From NCBI GenBank assembly GCA_001971685.1, contig CP019326.1:2356001-2420000 (forward strand): a stretch of 64,000 nucleotides of DNA, read 5' to 3'. The position numbers and the translations under genes are program-made. The notes below the pieces were generated by a model that searched no databases, was not told the DNA's origin, and saw nothing but the letters and a program-made list of their open reading frames with translations. This document shows, piece after piece, positions 35,678 through 44,055 of the stretch (the first letter of the stretch is position 1; each line of letters starts with the position of its first letter). The DNA comes from Halomonas sp. 1513 (GTDB lineage Bacteria > Pseudomonadota > Gammaproteobacteria > Pseudomonadales > Halomonadaceae).

Positions 35678-37354
35678 TCAGTCACCCTGTTCGGCCATTT
35701 CCGCGCGGGTGCGCTTGAGCGCCGCCGCACACTCCATGGCCACCATGATCGCGGCAATCAACACCACGATATCCAGGAACAGCAGGAAGTAGTTACCGTC
35801 GTTGAAGAAGGTGCGCAGCTGGATGAGCAGCGCGGCGATGGTCATCACCAGCAGGAAGCACAGCGGCACCAGGGTGTACCACATGGGACGACGCAGGCGC
35901 ACCAGCATCACCGTGATCACCAGCAGGGTCAGACCCGCCAGCAACTGGTTGGTGGTGCCGAACAGCGGCCAGATGATCATGCCGCCGGTACCGTCGGCGC
36001 CGCCGGCACCGAAGGCCAGCAGCAGGCAGCTACCCACCGCCAGCAGGGTGGCCGGGGCCGACTTCTTCATCCACGGCTGGTTATAGATATCGCCCCACTC
36101 CTGGAAAATATAGCGTTGCAGGCGCAGGCCGGTATCCATGGTGGTGCCGGCGAACAGCGCCGCCATGACCGTCAGCAGGGTCGCTGCGGTGGCTTCCGGC
36201 AGGCCCAGGCCGTTGTGGATCATGAAGGCACCGCCCTCGACGAAGGCATTCACGCCACCGGCCCCGAAGGCGGTGTACATGGCTTGCCAATCTGCCAGGC
36301 TGGCGAAACCGGCCGTCGCGGCGAGGATCGCGGCCAGGGCCAGCATGCCTTCACCGACGGCACCGAAGTAGCCGACGAAGCGCGCGTCGGTTTCCTTGTT
36401 GAGCTGCTTGGAAGTGGTGCCCGACGACACCAGGCCATGGAAGCCCGAGATGGCACCGCAGGCGATGGTCACGAACAGCAGCGGCAGCATCGATGGCGTT
36501 CCTGCCGGTACGTCGCTGTTGACCATGGGCGCCACAATGCTCGGGTTGAGCAGCACAATGGCGCCGTAGAGGATGATCAGACCGATGAACAGTTGCAGAC
36601 CATTGATGTAGTCACGCGGCTGCAGCAGCACCCACACCGGCAGCAGCGAGGCGATGGCGGCATAGCCGAACAGGATCAGGATCCATACCGCGTTACCGGA
36701 GAAGCCGGCCACTTCGGCAGGCATCTGGATCGGCACCGACGGCCCAATGCCGATCAGCGCGTAAAGCGCCACGACGCCGATCACCGAGACCACCGGCAGG
36801 CTGAGAATCCGGCGGTAGATCAGCTGACCAATGATCAGTGCCACCAGGATCGCGCCCCACACCGGCACCACCGCGCTGGAGAAGTTCATCATCAGTCCGG
36901 CGATGACCACCGCGAACACCGCGTTGACCATCAGCAGCACCAGGAAGATCACGATCATGAAGATGCTGCGCGCACGGGTACCGACCACGTCGCCGGTGAG
37001 TGCACCCACCGACTTGGCCTTGTTGCGCACGCTGGCCCAGATGGCGCCGAAATCGTGCACCCCGGCGAAGAAGATGGTACCGAACACCACCCACAGGAAG
37101 GCCGGCAACCAGCCCCAGATCACCGCAATGGCCGGCCCCACGATGGGCGCAGCCCCGGCGACCGAGGTGAAGTGGTGGCCCCACAGGATAAAGCGATTGG
37201 TGGGCACGTAGTCGACACCGTCCTCGAACTCGTGGGCCGGCGTCTTGAAGTCAGGATCGAGGCGATAGATCTTCTCGGCGATGAACTTGGAGTACACGAA
37301 GTACCCCCCGGCCATCCCGGCAAGACCTAGCACCAGCAGAACGATTGCACTCAT
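35678..37354 (-). CDS. cstA: Carbon-starvation protein A family transporter
   Basis: A 558-residue inner-membrane transporter with about 15 hydrophobic segments. The family signature RFILWGHHFTSVAGAAPIVG is at about residues 54-73. It is shorter than E. coli CstA (about 700 residues), the C-terminal region being reduced. Characterised members import pyruvate or peptides. The usual YbdD/YjiX small partner is not present; the CC-tailed protein takes that position. The upstream AT-rich 120 bases contain an inverted repeat that may be regulatory. Confidence 0.92.
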   Translation of the reverse strand: MSAIVLLVLGLAGMAGGYFVYSKFIAEKIYRLDPDFKTPAHEFEDGVDYVPTNRFILWGHHFTSVAGAAPIVGPAIAVIWGWLPAFLWVVFGTIFFAGVHDFGAIWASVRNKAKSVGALTGDVVGTRARSIFMIVIFLVLLMVNAVFAVVIAGLMMNFSSAVVPVWGAILVALIIGQLIYRRILSLPVVSVIGVVALYALIGIGPSVPIQMPAEVAGFSGNAVWILILFGYAAIASLLPVWVLLQPRDYINGLQLFIGLIILYGAIVLLNPSIVAPMVNSDVPAGTPSMLPLLFVTIACGAISGFHGLVSSGTTSKQLNKETDARFVGYFGAVGEGMLALAAILAATAGFASLADWQAMYTAFGAGGVNAFVEGGAFMIHNGLGLPEATAATLLTVMAALFAGTTMDTGLRLQRYIFQEWGDIYNQPWMKKSAPATLLAVGSCLLLAFGAGGADGTGGMIIWPLFGTTNQLLAGLTLLVITVMLVRLRRPMWYTLVPLCFLLVMTIAALLIQLRTFFNDGNYFLLFLDIVVLIAAIMVAMECAAALKRTRAEMAEQGD

Positions 37355-37471
37355 GAGAGAGGCTCCTTGCGCTGGGAAAACACCACGCGGCGATTTTCCA
37401 TCGTTTCATTTTTTATCGGGCAACTGCTCGTCGAGCCAATAATGGCGCCTGAAAATCGATAAATCTATTAC

Positions 37472-37490
37472 GCACAAGGCATTTTTGTGC
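37472..37490. promoter_or_regulatory. Inverted repeat upstream of cstA, possible operator
   Basis: GCACAA (37472-37477) and TTGTGC (37485-37490) with a 7-base spacer sit in an AT-rich stretch 120 bases upstream of the cstA start. It does not match the CRP consensus. Its regulatory role is an inference from position and symmetry. Confidence 0.35.
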
Positions 37491-37596
37491 AAATTACATC
37501 GAAGGTCGAAAGGCAACCGGCGCCGCGCGGCGATAATCTGCCATCAGCACATCGTCCTCGGCGATGGCCCGCCATCATTGCGTAGAGGCTTACCCC

Positions 37597-37875
37597 ATGG
37601 ATGCATTCTGGCTGCCCCTGGCCATGTCCGCCGCCTTCGGGGCCTTCACCGGCTCGCTGTTCCGACTCAGCCGTCGCCCCGGCTATCAGCGCCCCTTCCT
37701 GTTTCCACTGGTCGGCCTGCTGGCCGGGATCACGGCGTTCTTCATCTATCGCATCCTGCTCGCGGTAACCGGCGCGCCGGTGTGGCTGATGCCGCTGCTG
37801 GTGGTCCTTCAGGTATGGCTGTGGCTGGGCCCGCTGGCACCGCGCTTTACCCAGGCCAACGGCGACAGCAAGTAG
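37597..37875 (+). CDS. Three-helix small membrane protein, unknown
   Basis: A 92-residue protein with hydrophobic stretches at about 3-20, 33-54 and 60-78 (FLFPLVGLLAGITAFFIYRI and VWLMPLLVVLQVWLWLG). I do not recognise a family. The start MDAFWLPL follows a weak GGCTTACC leader; an upstream in-frame ATG at 37564 gives a non-hydrophobic extension and is less likely. It is divergent from cstA with 240 bases between. Confidence 0.6.
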   Translation: MDAFWLPLAMSAAFGAFTGSLFRLSRRPGYQRPFLFPLVGLLAGITAFFIYRILLAVTGAPVWLMPLLVVLQVWLWLGPLAPRFTQANGDSK

Positions 37876-38010
37876 CCGGTAGCGGCTCGCCGGGAAGAAT
37901 CCTCCGCGGTGCGCCGCTATGCGTGGCGTACGTGTCTGCTCGACAAGCTGCCCTGGAGCGCGGGGTGGTGAAGGATCCACCTTGGGTGGACACGACGAGT
38001 CCAACCTGCA

Positions 38011-39018
38011 TCAGCTGCTAGCAATAACCTGTTGGCGCAGCTCATGCGGCATTGAGAACGTCACGGTTTCTTCGCGGCCTTGCAGTTCTATCGGTGCCGC
38101 GGCGCCGAGTGATGTCAGCCGCTCGATCACGCCTTTCACCAGCACCTCGGGCGCACTGGCCCCGGCGGTAACGCCGACGCTGTGCACGTGATCGAGCCAG
38201 CCGGCATCGATCTGCTCGGCGTTGTCGATCAAATAGGCTGGCGTACCCATGCTTTCGGAAAGCTCACGCAGGCGATTGGAATTGGAACTATTCGCACTGC
38301 CGACAACGAGTACCAAGTCGCTCTCGGCGGCCAGCTCGCGAACGGCATCTTGACGGTTCTGGGTGGCGTAGCAAATGTCATCCGTTCGCGGGCCACTGAT
38401 CTCGGGGAATTTACCCCGCAGCGCGCTAATCACCTTGGCGGTATCGTCCATTGAGAGCGTGGTCTGGGTCACGAACGCCAGCCGCGTGGGATCTTCGACG
38501 TCCAGCTTGGCCGCGTCGTGTTCATCCTCGACGAGATAGATTCGCCCGCCGTAGGAGGTGTCGTAGCGCCCCAAGGTGCCTGCTACTTCCGGGTGCCCTT
38601 CATGACCAATCAGAATGCACTCCTGGCCGAGTTTGGCGTAGCGCAGCACTTCCATGTGAACCTTGGTGACCAGCGGGCAGGTAGCATCGAAGACTTTCAG
38701 CCCGCGCCGCTCGGCAGCCTGTTGCACCGCGCGAGAAACGCCGTGGGCGGAGAAAATCACGATGACGTCATCGGGCACTTCATCCAACTCTTCGACAAAC
38801 ACCGCGCCCCGCTGGCGTAGCGTTTCAACCACATAACGGTTGTGAACGACCTCATGGCGCACGTAGATGGGTGGGCCAAATACATCCAGGGCGCGATCGA
38901 CGATATCGATTGCCCGGTTGACCCCGGCGCAAAAACCTCGCGGGTTGGCCAGTTTGATCTGCAGGTGAGGTTCGTTCGTCGTTTCCGAGAGCGCCTTAGA
39001 AGCTGTTTCAGAAGCCAT
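38011..39018 (-). CDS. ispH: 4-hydroxy-3-methylbut-2-enyl diphosphate reductase
   Basis: A 335-residue last enzyme of the MEP isoprenoid pathway, reducing HMBPP to IPP and DMAPP with a [4Fe-4S] cluster. Cluster Cys are in [22 protein letters not shown] and [10 protein letters not shown]. Substrate-site features [22 protein letters not shown] and NSSNSNRL are all present. In E. coli and relatives ispH sits beside lspA and fkpB; here it stands alone, divergent from a squalene/phytoene synthase. A second copy elsewhere in the genome is possible. Confidence 0.95.
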   Translation of the reverse strand: MASETASKALSETTNEPHLQIKLANPRGFCAGVNRAIDIVDRALDVFGPPIYVRHEVVHNRYVVETLRQRGAVFVEELDEVPDDVIVIFSAHGVSRAVQQAAERRGLKVFDATCPLVTKVHMEVLRYAKLGQECILIGHEGHPEVAGTLGRYDTSYGGRIYLVEDEHDAAKLDVEDPTRLAFVTQTTLSMDDTAKVISALRGKFPEISGPRTDDICYATQNRQDAVRELAAESDLVLVVGSANSSNSNRLRELSESMGTPAYLIDNAEQIDAGWLDHVHSVGVTAGASAPEVLVKGVIERLTSLGAAAPIELQGREETVTFSMPHELRQQVIASS

Positions 39019-39454
39019 GCTCGCGCCTCCGATGCCGAGGCATCGCTTGAAAGATTGAGAGTGCCACTACAAAACGGTAGATGTTCTGGTCGGCAATCCA
39101 TTCTGACCCGGTAGCCCGTATCATGCTGAGCCTATCAGCAAACCGGTGAGCCATCGATAAGCTCGCCTACACTGATGCTCAACGCTCGGCCATCAACCGC
39201 AGGCAGTGGATCCGGGTGGTCCGGGCTGAGATCATTGGCAGGAACGACGCCTTGGCAGGCGGGTACCAATGGATCGGCGACACGGCTGGCATCCGCTAGT
39301 TGACGCGAAGCGCCTGGCCTCATGTTAGAGTAAGCGTGTACCTCGTTTATTGACCATGGCCTTTTCGCGCCCATCCCCAGCGATCGGACGCATTCAATAT
39401 GATCTGGCTTGAGCAGGACACAGACCTGCTCCCGACATCGGAGATGACGCTGCT
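39019..39454. other. 436-base divergent spacer between ispH and the synthase
   Basis: No ORF here looks coding. A minus-strand frame of 79 codons at 39135-39374 has unremarkable composition and no convincing ribosome site. The spacer is longer than most in the window and has somewhat lower GC, with TTGACG near 39300 and an A/T-rich stretch before 39360 that could form the synthase promoter. It may hold divergent regulatory sites or gene remnants. Confidence 0.35.
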
Positions 39455-40513
39455 ATGAGGCCTGCCTCGCTCGCCCTGCAGAACAAACTGCTGCCCGGTG
39501 TCTCGCGGACCTTTGCCCTGACCATTCCACAGTTACCGGCCCCCCTGCGCCCGGCGATCACAAATGCCTATCTCCTGTGTCGTATTGCCGACACGGTGGA
39601 AGATAGCACCGCCATGGCGGCCGACGAGAAAGACGCCCACTACCGGCGCCTGCTGGCTGGGCTGAATGATGCCGGCGCCGCCCAAGCGTTCTCCGAGGCA
39701 CTGCTCGGCACCGAACTGGTACAGGACCCGCTGGAACAGGAGCTCATCGTACAGACACCTGGCGTATTGCGCGCCTTCGGCGAACTACCAGCCACTCAAC
39801 AGGCGGCGTTACACGACTGCGTCACCACCATGTGCCGCGGCATGGCAGACTTCGAACGCCTGAAGAACCCGCATGGCCTCGAAGACGGTAGCAGCCTGCG
39901 CGAGTACTGCTACGTGGCAGCTGGTTGCGTTGGCGAAATGCTGACCCGGCTGTTCGCAGACATCAATCCGTACATTCGCGATCAGCGTGACGAGCTTCTG
40001 CGTCTCTCATTGGCCTTCGGCCAGGGACTGCAGTTGACCAATATCCTGAAAGACGTCTGGGATGATCGCCAGCGCAGCATCTGCTGGCTGCCGCGAGATG
40101 TTTTCGACGCACGTGGCGTCGACCTGAGCACTACACCTGACTGGCAGGATCATGCCGGCTATCGCGACGGCATCCGCTTTCTGGTGGCCGTCGCTCATCA
40201 TCATCTGCGCTTGGCGCAAGACTACACGCTGCGCATTCCGGCCTCTGAGGTGGGGATTCGGCGATTCTGCAGCTGGTCGATCGGCATGGCGCTCTCAACG
40301 CTGCGCAACATTGCCAACAATCCAGGTTACACGACCAGCGAGCAGGTCAAGATCTCGCGGCGCCGGCTGCGTGTCATCGTCGCCACGAACAACCTCTCGG
40401 TAGGCAGCGACCTGCTGCTACGCGGCGTTTTTCGACTCAGCCGCTATGGATTACCCAGCGTCCAGGAACAGCAGGTCGGCCTTCTGCAGGCAGGCTATCA
40501 AGGGCGCGCTTGA
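39455..40513 (+). CDS. Squalene/phytoene synthase family protein
   Basis: A 352-residue head-to-head prenyl synthase. The first Asp motif is RIADTVEDS (about residues 46-54), and the second is ILKDVWDDRQRSICWLP (about 196-212); both keep D-x-x-x-D. SRTFALTIPQLP at the start and ITNAYLLCRIADTVEDS match squalene-type enzymes (FDFT1-like) more than bacterial CrtB. The product may be squalene, dehydrosqualene or phytoene; no desaturase, cyclase or hopanoid gene lies nearby. It is divergent from ispH, an isoprenoid-precursor gene. Codon use has somewhat more A/T than neighbours. Confidence 0.85.
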   Translation: MRPASLALQNKLLPGVSRTFALTIPQLPAPLRPAITNAYLLCRIADTVEDSTAMAADEKDAHYRRLLAGLNDAGAAQAFSEALLGTELVQDPLEQELIVQTPGVLRAFGELPATQQAALHDCVTTMCRGMADFERLKNPHGLEDGSSLREYCYVAAGCVGEMLTRLFADINPYIRDQRDELLRLSLAFGQGLQLTNILKDVWDDRQRSICWLPRDVFDARGVDLSTTPDWQDHAGYRDGIRFLVAVAHHHLRLAQDYTLRIPASEVGIRRFCSWSIGMALSTLRNIANNPGYTTSEQVKISRRRLRVIVATNNLSVGSDLLLRGVFRLSRYGLPSVQEQQVGLLQAGYQGRA

Positions 40514-40528
40514 TAAAACGCAGACTCC

Positions 40529-41209
40529 TCAGTCTCCCGGCGACGAAAACTCGCCGATCTGCGCCACCGTGCGCTGATAGGCGGGGCGCTCGCGGATCCT
40601 CGCCAGGGCTGCCTTGATTGCCGGGTAGCGGTCCAGGCCGTGGCGCATTTCGGCGGCCAGCAGCGGAAAGCTCATCTGGATATCCGCGGCGCTGAACGTC
40701 TCGCCGGCAAACCAGCTCGAGCGTGTAAGCTCGCTCTCCCATAGCGCCAGCAGGTCCTCGATCTGGGGGGCTAAAAACTTCTGCTGCACGCCCTGCCCCA
40801 ACAGCTTGCCGATCGGCCGTATCAGGGCCGGCACCGGCGGCTTGCCGAGCATCGAGAAGACCAGGCTCATCACCAGAGGCGGCATCGCCGAGCCTTCGGC
40901 ATGGTGTAGCCAGAACCGGTAGCGCAGCCGCTCATCGCTACCCATCGCCGGCACCAGGTCACTGCCGTCGAAGCGCTCCACCAGGTACTCGATGATCGCC
41001 CCCGATTCGGCGATCACGCGGCCGTCATGGGCCTCGTCGCTGATCACCGGCGACTTGCCCAGCGGATGCACCTGCTTGAGCGATGCCGGCGCCAACAGCG
41101 TCTTGGGATCACGGCGATAGGTGACGATCTGGTACTCGGCACCGAGCTCCTCGAGCAGCCAGACCACCCGCTGCGAACGCGAGTTTTCCAGGTGGTGAAC
41201 CTTGATCAT
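40529..41209 (-). CDS. Glutathione S-transferase family protein
   Basis: A 226-residue cytoplasmic GST, distinct from the one at 23135. NSRSQRVVWLLEELGAEY has the catalytic-Ser-type N-terminus, GKSPVI is the cis-Pro region, and ESGAIIEYLVE binds glutathione. The C-domain has WFAGETFSAADIQMSFPL. The start MIKVHHLEN fits the fold. It is monocistronic, converging with the synthase 15 bases away and divergent from the receiver gene. Confidence 0.88.
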   Translation of the reverse strand: MIKVHHLENSRSQRVVWLLEELGAEYQIVTYRRDPKTLLAPASLKQVHPLGKSPVISDEAHDGRVIAESGAIIEYLVERFDGSDLVPAMGSDERLRYRFWLHHAEGSAMPPLVMSLVFSMLGKPPVPALIRPIGKLLGQGVQQKFLAPQIEDLLALWESELTRSSWFAGETFSAADIQMSFPLLAAEMRHGLDRYPAIKAALARIRERPAYQRTVAQIGEFSSPGD

Positions 41210-41336
41210 CGAGCGCTCCGTGTCGATGGAATGGAGCTTAACCCTATCACCTCCTGCCAAGGTCGTCTTTCCCCTCCCTGCGCCCCGCCACTAGACTGCA
41301 GTCAACGCATACGCCATCGCAGAAGGGAGAGCCGCC

Positions 41337-41708
41337 ATGGCCAAGGTACTGGTGGTGGACGATGAACCCAATATCGTCCTGTCACTGGAGTTTCTGATGC
41401 AGCAGGCAGGCTTCGACGTGGTCACCGCCGAAGACGGTGAAAGCGCCCTGGACAGCATCGCCGACGGCGCTCCCGACCTGATCCTGCTGGATATCAGCCT
41501 GCCCGGCATCAGCGGCTTCGACGTACTCGAGCAGCTCCGTGCCGACCCCGCCCATGCCAACTTGCCGATCATCATGCTGACCGCCCACGGGCGCGAAGTG
41601 GAGCGTGAAAAGGGCCTGGCACTGGGTGCCGACGACTACATCACCAAGCCATTTTCCACCCAGGCGCTGGTCGACAAGGTACAGGGCCTGCTCGGCGAGG
41701 CAGGCTGA
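41337..41708 (+). CDS. Single-domain response regulator
   Basis: A 123-residue CheY-like receiver: acid pair in VVDDEPN, phospho-acceptor D in LLDISLP (about D55), Thr in MLTAHG and Lys in ITKPFS. It lacks any output domain, so it is not the LuxR-type CrbR that partners CrbS in other species. The stop overlaps the exonuclease ATG (TGATG). It is the first gene of the cluster ending in the SSS-type sensor kinase. Confidence 0.9.
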   Translation: MAKVLVVDDEPNIVLSLEFLMQQAGFDVVTAEDGESALDSIADGAPDLILLDISLPGISGFDVLEQLRADPAHANLPIIMLTAHGREVEREKGLALGADDYITKPFSTQALVDKVQGLLGEAG

Positions 41709-43795
41709 TGGCACCGCGCCCCGCCCGCGGCCACCTGCCCCGCCGCCAGCGCCTGGTGGGCATCTGGCTGCTGATCAGTGGACTGGCCTTCTTCAGCGGC
41801 GCCCTGCTGGCACTGTGGCTGGATGCCGAGCTGGCCCCCAGCGGCGTGCAGCGAGGAGCGCTGTGGGCCGGCAGCCTGGGCGGCGGGGTACTGATCCTGC
41901 TGCTTGGGCTGGTGCTCGAGCGGCGCCTGTTCACCCCGCTGCGCCATCTGCAGGTGCAGATGGCACGCCTGGCAGCCAACCCCGACGCCCGCGACGACTA
42001 CCCCCCGGAAGGCTGGCTCAAGGGGCTCGGCCCCGACCTGGCGCGACTGCGGGAGGGCTGGCGCCAGGATCGTCAGCAGTTGGCCACCGCCCATACCGAG
42101 GGCGCGCGCAGTGCAGCACGCATCCGCCTCGAGCTGGAGTCGCTGCTGCAGGTGCTGGAAACACCGCTACTGCTGTGCGACCAGCACCGCCGCATCCTGC
42201 TGTTCAATCACGCCGCCGAGACGCTGTTCGACGGCCACCCCGGGCTGGGTCTTGGCAAGCGCCTGGAAGGCCTGATCGGGGTCGCCAGCCTGCAGGACGC
42301 CCTGGCCAGACTGCCCGACGACGGCGCCCCCCGCGAACTGCTGGTACCCAGCGACGAGCGCTGGCTGCGCTGCCTGCTCAAGCGCGTGCCCCAGAGCCAG
42401 GGCGAGACCCTGATCACCCTGACCGACACCACCGCCAGCCTCACCGACGAGAGCCACACCCGCGCCGCCCTCGGCGAACTGCTGCCCGCGCTGCGCCGTC
42501 ACGGGGCAGGACTTGCCAGCGCCGCCGAGACCCTGTCACGGCTCGATGCCGACCAACCGGCCAGCGATGCCCACCCGCTGCGCGCGCGCATCACCGCCGC
42601 CATCGACGAGGAGAGCCGCGCCCTGACCGCCGAGCTCGAGCGCCTCGGCCAGCGTATCGACGACCTGCAGCAGCAGGGCGAGCGCCTGGTGCCGCTGTGG
42701 TCCAACGACCTCTGGCAGTCGCTCAACGAGCGCCTCGACCACCTGCCCGACCTGCCCCGCGTCACCGCGATCGGCATGCCCGCCTGGTTCAAGGGCGATG
42801 CCCCGGCGCTGCTGGCGCTGCTCGAGGCGCTGCTCGAGCGGCTCCATCAAGCCACCGGCCGCCACGCCCTGGAGGGCGAACTGTGCCTGGGCAACAGGCG
42901 CGTCTATCTCGATCTGATCTGGCGCGGCGCGCCGCTGCCCCAGCGCACCCTGGCCGAGTGGCACGCCCAGCGTCTCGAGAGCCTGCCGTTGGCACCCAGC
43001 ATCGGCGAGCTGCTCCTGCAGCACGGCAGCGATGCCTGGAGCCTGGCCGATCCGGACGGCGAGCACGCCCGCCTGCGCCTGCCGCTGCCCGCCGTCGAGC
43101 GGGTCGGCGCCCCCGCCGCCCACAAGGCGCCGCGCCCCGAGTTCCATGACTTCGGCATCGCCGACCTGCCGCCGCCGGACGCCGAACTGGCCGCCTGCTC
43201 GCTGCGCGCGCTGGAGATCGTCGCCTTCGACACCGAGACCACTGGCCTCGAGCTGCGCCGCGGCGATACGGTGATCAGTCTCGGCGCCTGTCGCGTCGTA
43301 AACGCCCGACTGCTGGCCGATGACACCTTCGATATGCGCGTCGATCCAGGGCGCCCTATCCCGCCCGCCAGCACCGTGATTCACGGCCTGCGCGACGCCG
43401 ACGTGGCCGGCGCCCCGCCGCTGCACCTGGTGCTGCCGCGCTTTCGTCGCTACGTCGGCGAGGCGGTGCTGCTGGCCCACAACGCCGCCTTCGACCTGCT
43501 GGCGATTCAGCCGCCGGGGGCCGGGGTCGACTTCCAACTGCCGGTACTCGACACCCTGCTGCTGTCACGCGCGCTGGACCCCAGCCTCGACGGCCACGAC
43601 CTCGACAGCCTGGCCGATCGCTTCGACCTCAGCGTGCCCGAGGGCGCCCGGCATACCGCGCTGGGTGATGCCCGCCTCACCGCCGAGCTGTGGCTGGCAC
43701 TGCTGCCGCGCCTGGAGGCACGCGGCGTGATCACCCTGCAGGAGGCACTGACCCTGCAGGCCGGCGCTTTCGATCGTGAGGACGCCAGCGCATGA
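41708..43795 (+). CDS. Membrane-anchored DEDDh 3'-5' exonuclease
   Basis: A 695-residue protein. Two helices (about 18-36 and 52-70) with a short loop are followed by a PAS-like and coiled-coil region to about 480, then a DnaQ-type exonuclease: ExoI VAFDTETTGLE (about 505), ExoII HNAAFDLLA, ExoIII HTALGDARLT. All catalytic residues are intact. Kinase-like H-box or ATP-binding motifs are absent in the middle region. DnaQ-like exonucleases beside CrbS-type kinases are recalled from acetate-sensing loci in other proteobacteria. Overlaps with both neighbours suggest coupled translation. Confidence 0.85.
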   Translation: MAPRPARGHLPRRQRLVGIWLLISGLAFFSGALLALWLDAELAPSGVQRGALWAGSLGGGVLILLLGLVLERRLFTPLRHLQVQMARLAANPDARDDYPPEGWLKGLGPDLARLREGWRQDRQQLATAHTEGARSAARIRLELESLLQVLETPLLLCDQHRRILLFNHAAETLFDGHPGLGLGKRLEGLIGVASLQDALARLPDDGAPRELLVPSDERWLRCLLKRVPQSQGETLITLTDTTASLTDESHTRAALGELLPALRRHGAGLASAAETLSRLDADQPASDAHPLRARITAAIDEESRALTAELERLGQRIDDLQQQGERLVPLWSNDLWQSLNERLDHLPDLPRVTAIGMPAWFKGDAPALLALLEALLERLHQATGRHALEGELCLGNRRVYLDLIWRGAPLPQRTLAEWHAQRLESLPLAPSIGELLLQHGSDAWSLADPDGEHARLRLPLPAVERVGAPAAHKAPRPEFHDFGIADLPPPDAELAACSLRALEIVAFDTETTGLELRRGDTVISLGACRVVNARLLADDTFDMRVDPGRPIPPASTVIHGLRDADVAGAPPLHLVLPRFRRYVGEAVLLAHNAAFDLLAIQPPGAGVDFQLPVLDTLLLSRALDPSLDGHDLDSLADRFDLSVPEGARHTALGDARLTAELWLALLPRLEARGVITLQEALTLQAGAFDREDASA

Positions 43796-44055
43796 AGACG
43801 CCGCGGCTCGGTGAGCGGCTGATCGCGCTGATCGGCGTGGCGCTGGTGCTGTTCAGCCCGCCACTGATCCTGATTGCCGACCGCCCCACCGCCAACGGCC
43901 TATCATGGCTGGCACTCTATCTGTTCGTGGCCTGGGCACTGGTGATAGCGCTGGCCGCCTGGCTGCTCGAATATCGTCATGAGCCGCCGCCCCGCAGCGA
44001 CGACGATGGCGACGCAGCAGCGCCCGCCGATGAGCCGCCGCGAGGCTCGCGGTGA
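43792..44055 (+). CDS. Small two-helix membrane protein
   Basis: An 87-residue protein with helices at about 9-29 and 38-61 and a Pro/Asp-rich C-terminal tail (RHEPPPRSDDDGD). It overlaps the exonuclease stop by 4 bases and the kinase GTG by 4, so it belongs to this transcript. Similar small proteins precede SSS-type transport and sensor genes, possibly as a subunit, but no function is shown here. Confidence 0.75.
   Translation: MKTPRLGERLIALIGVALVLFSPPLILIADRPTANGLSWLALYLFVAWALVIALAAWLLEYRHEPPPRSDDDGDAAAPADEPPRGSR

Noticed and set aside
37380-37470. Sigma-54 promoter for cstA
   Set aside because: A TGGC and a TTGC occur, but the spacing between GG and GC is 14 instead of 10.
37468-38004. 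178-codon minus-strand frame over the small membrane protein gene
   Set aside because: Composition is typical of a shadow frame and the plus-strand frame encodes convincing hydrophobic helices with a plausible start.
39135-39374. 79-codon minus-strand frame in the ispH/synthase spacer
   Set aside because: No ribosome site or recognisable pattern; treated as non-coding, though a gene remnant cannot be excluded.
41337-41708. CrbR-type transcription factor
   Set aside because: The protein has only a receiver domain and no HTH.
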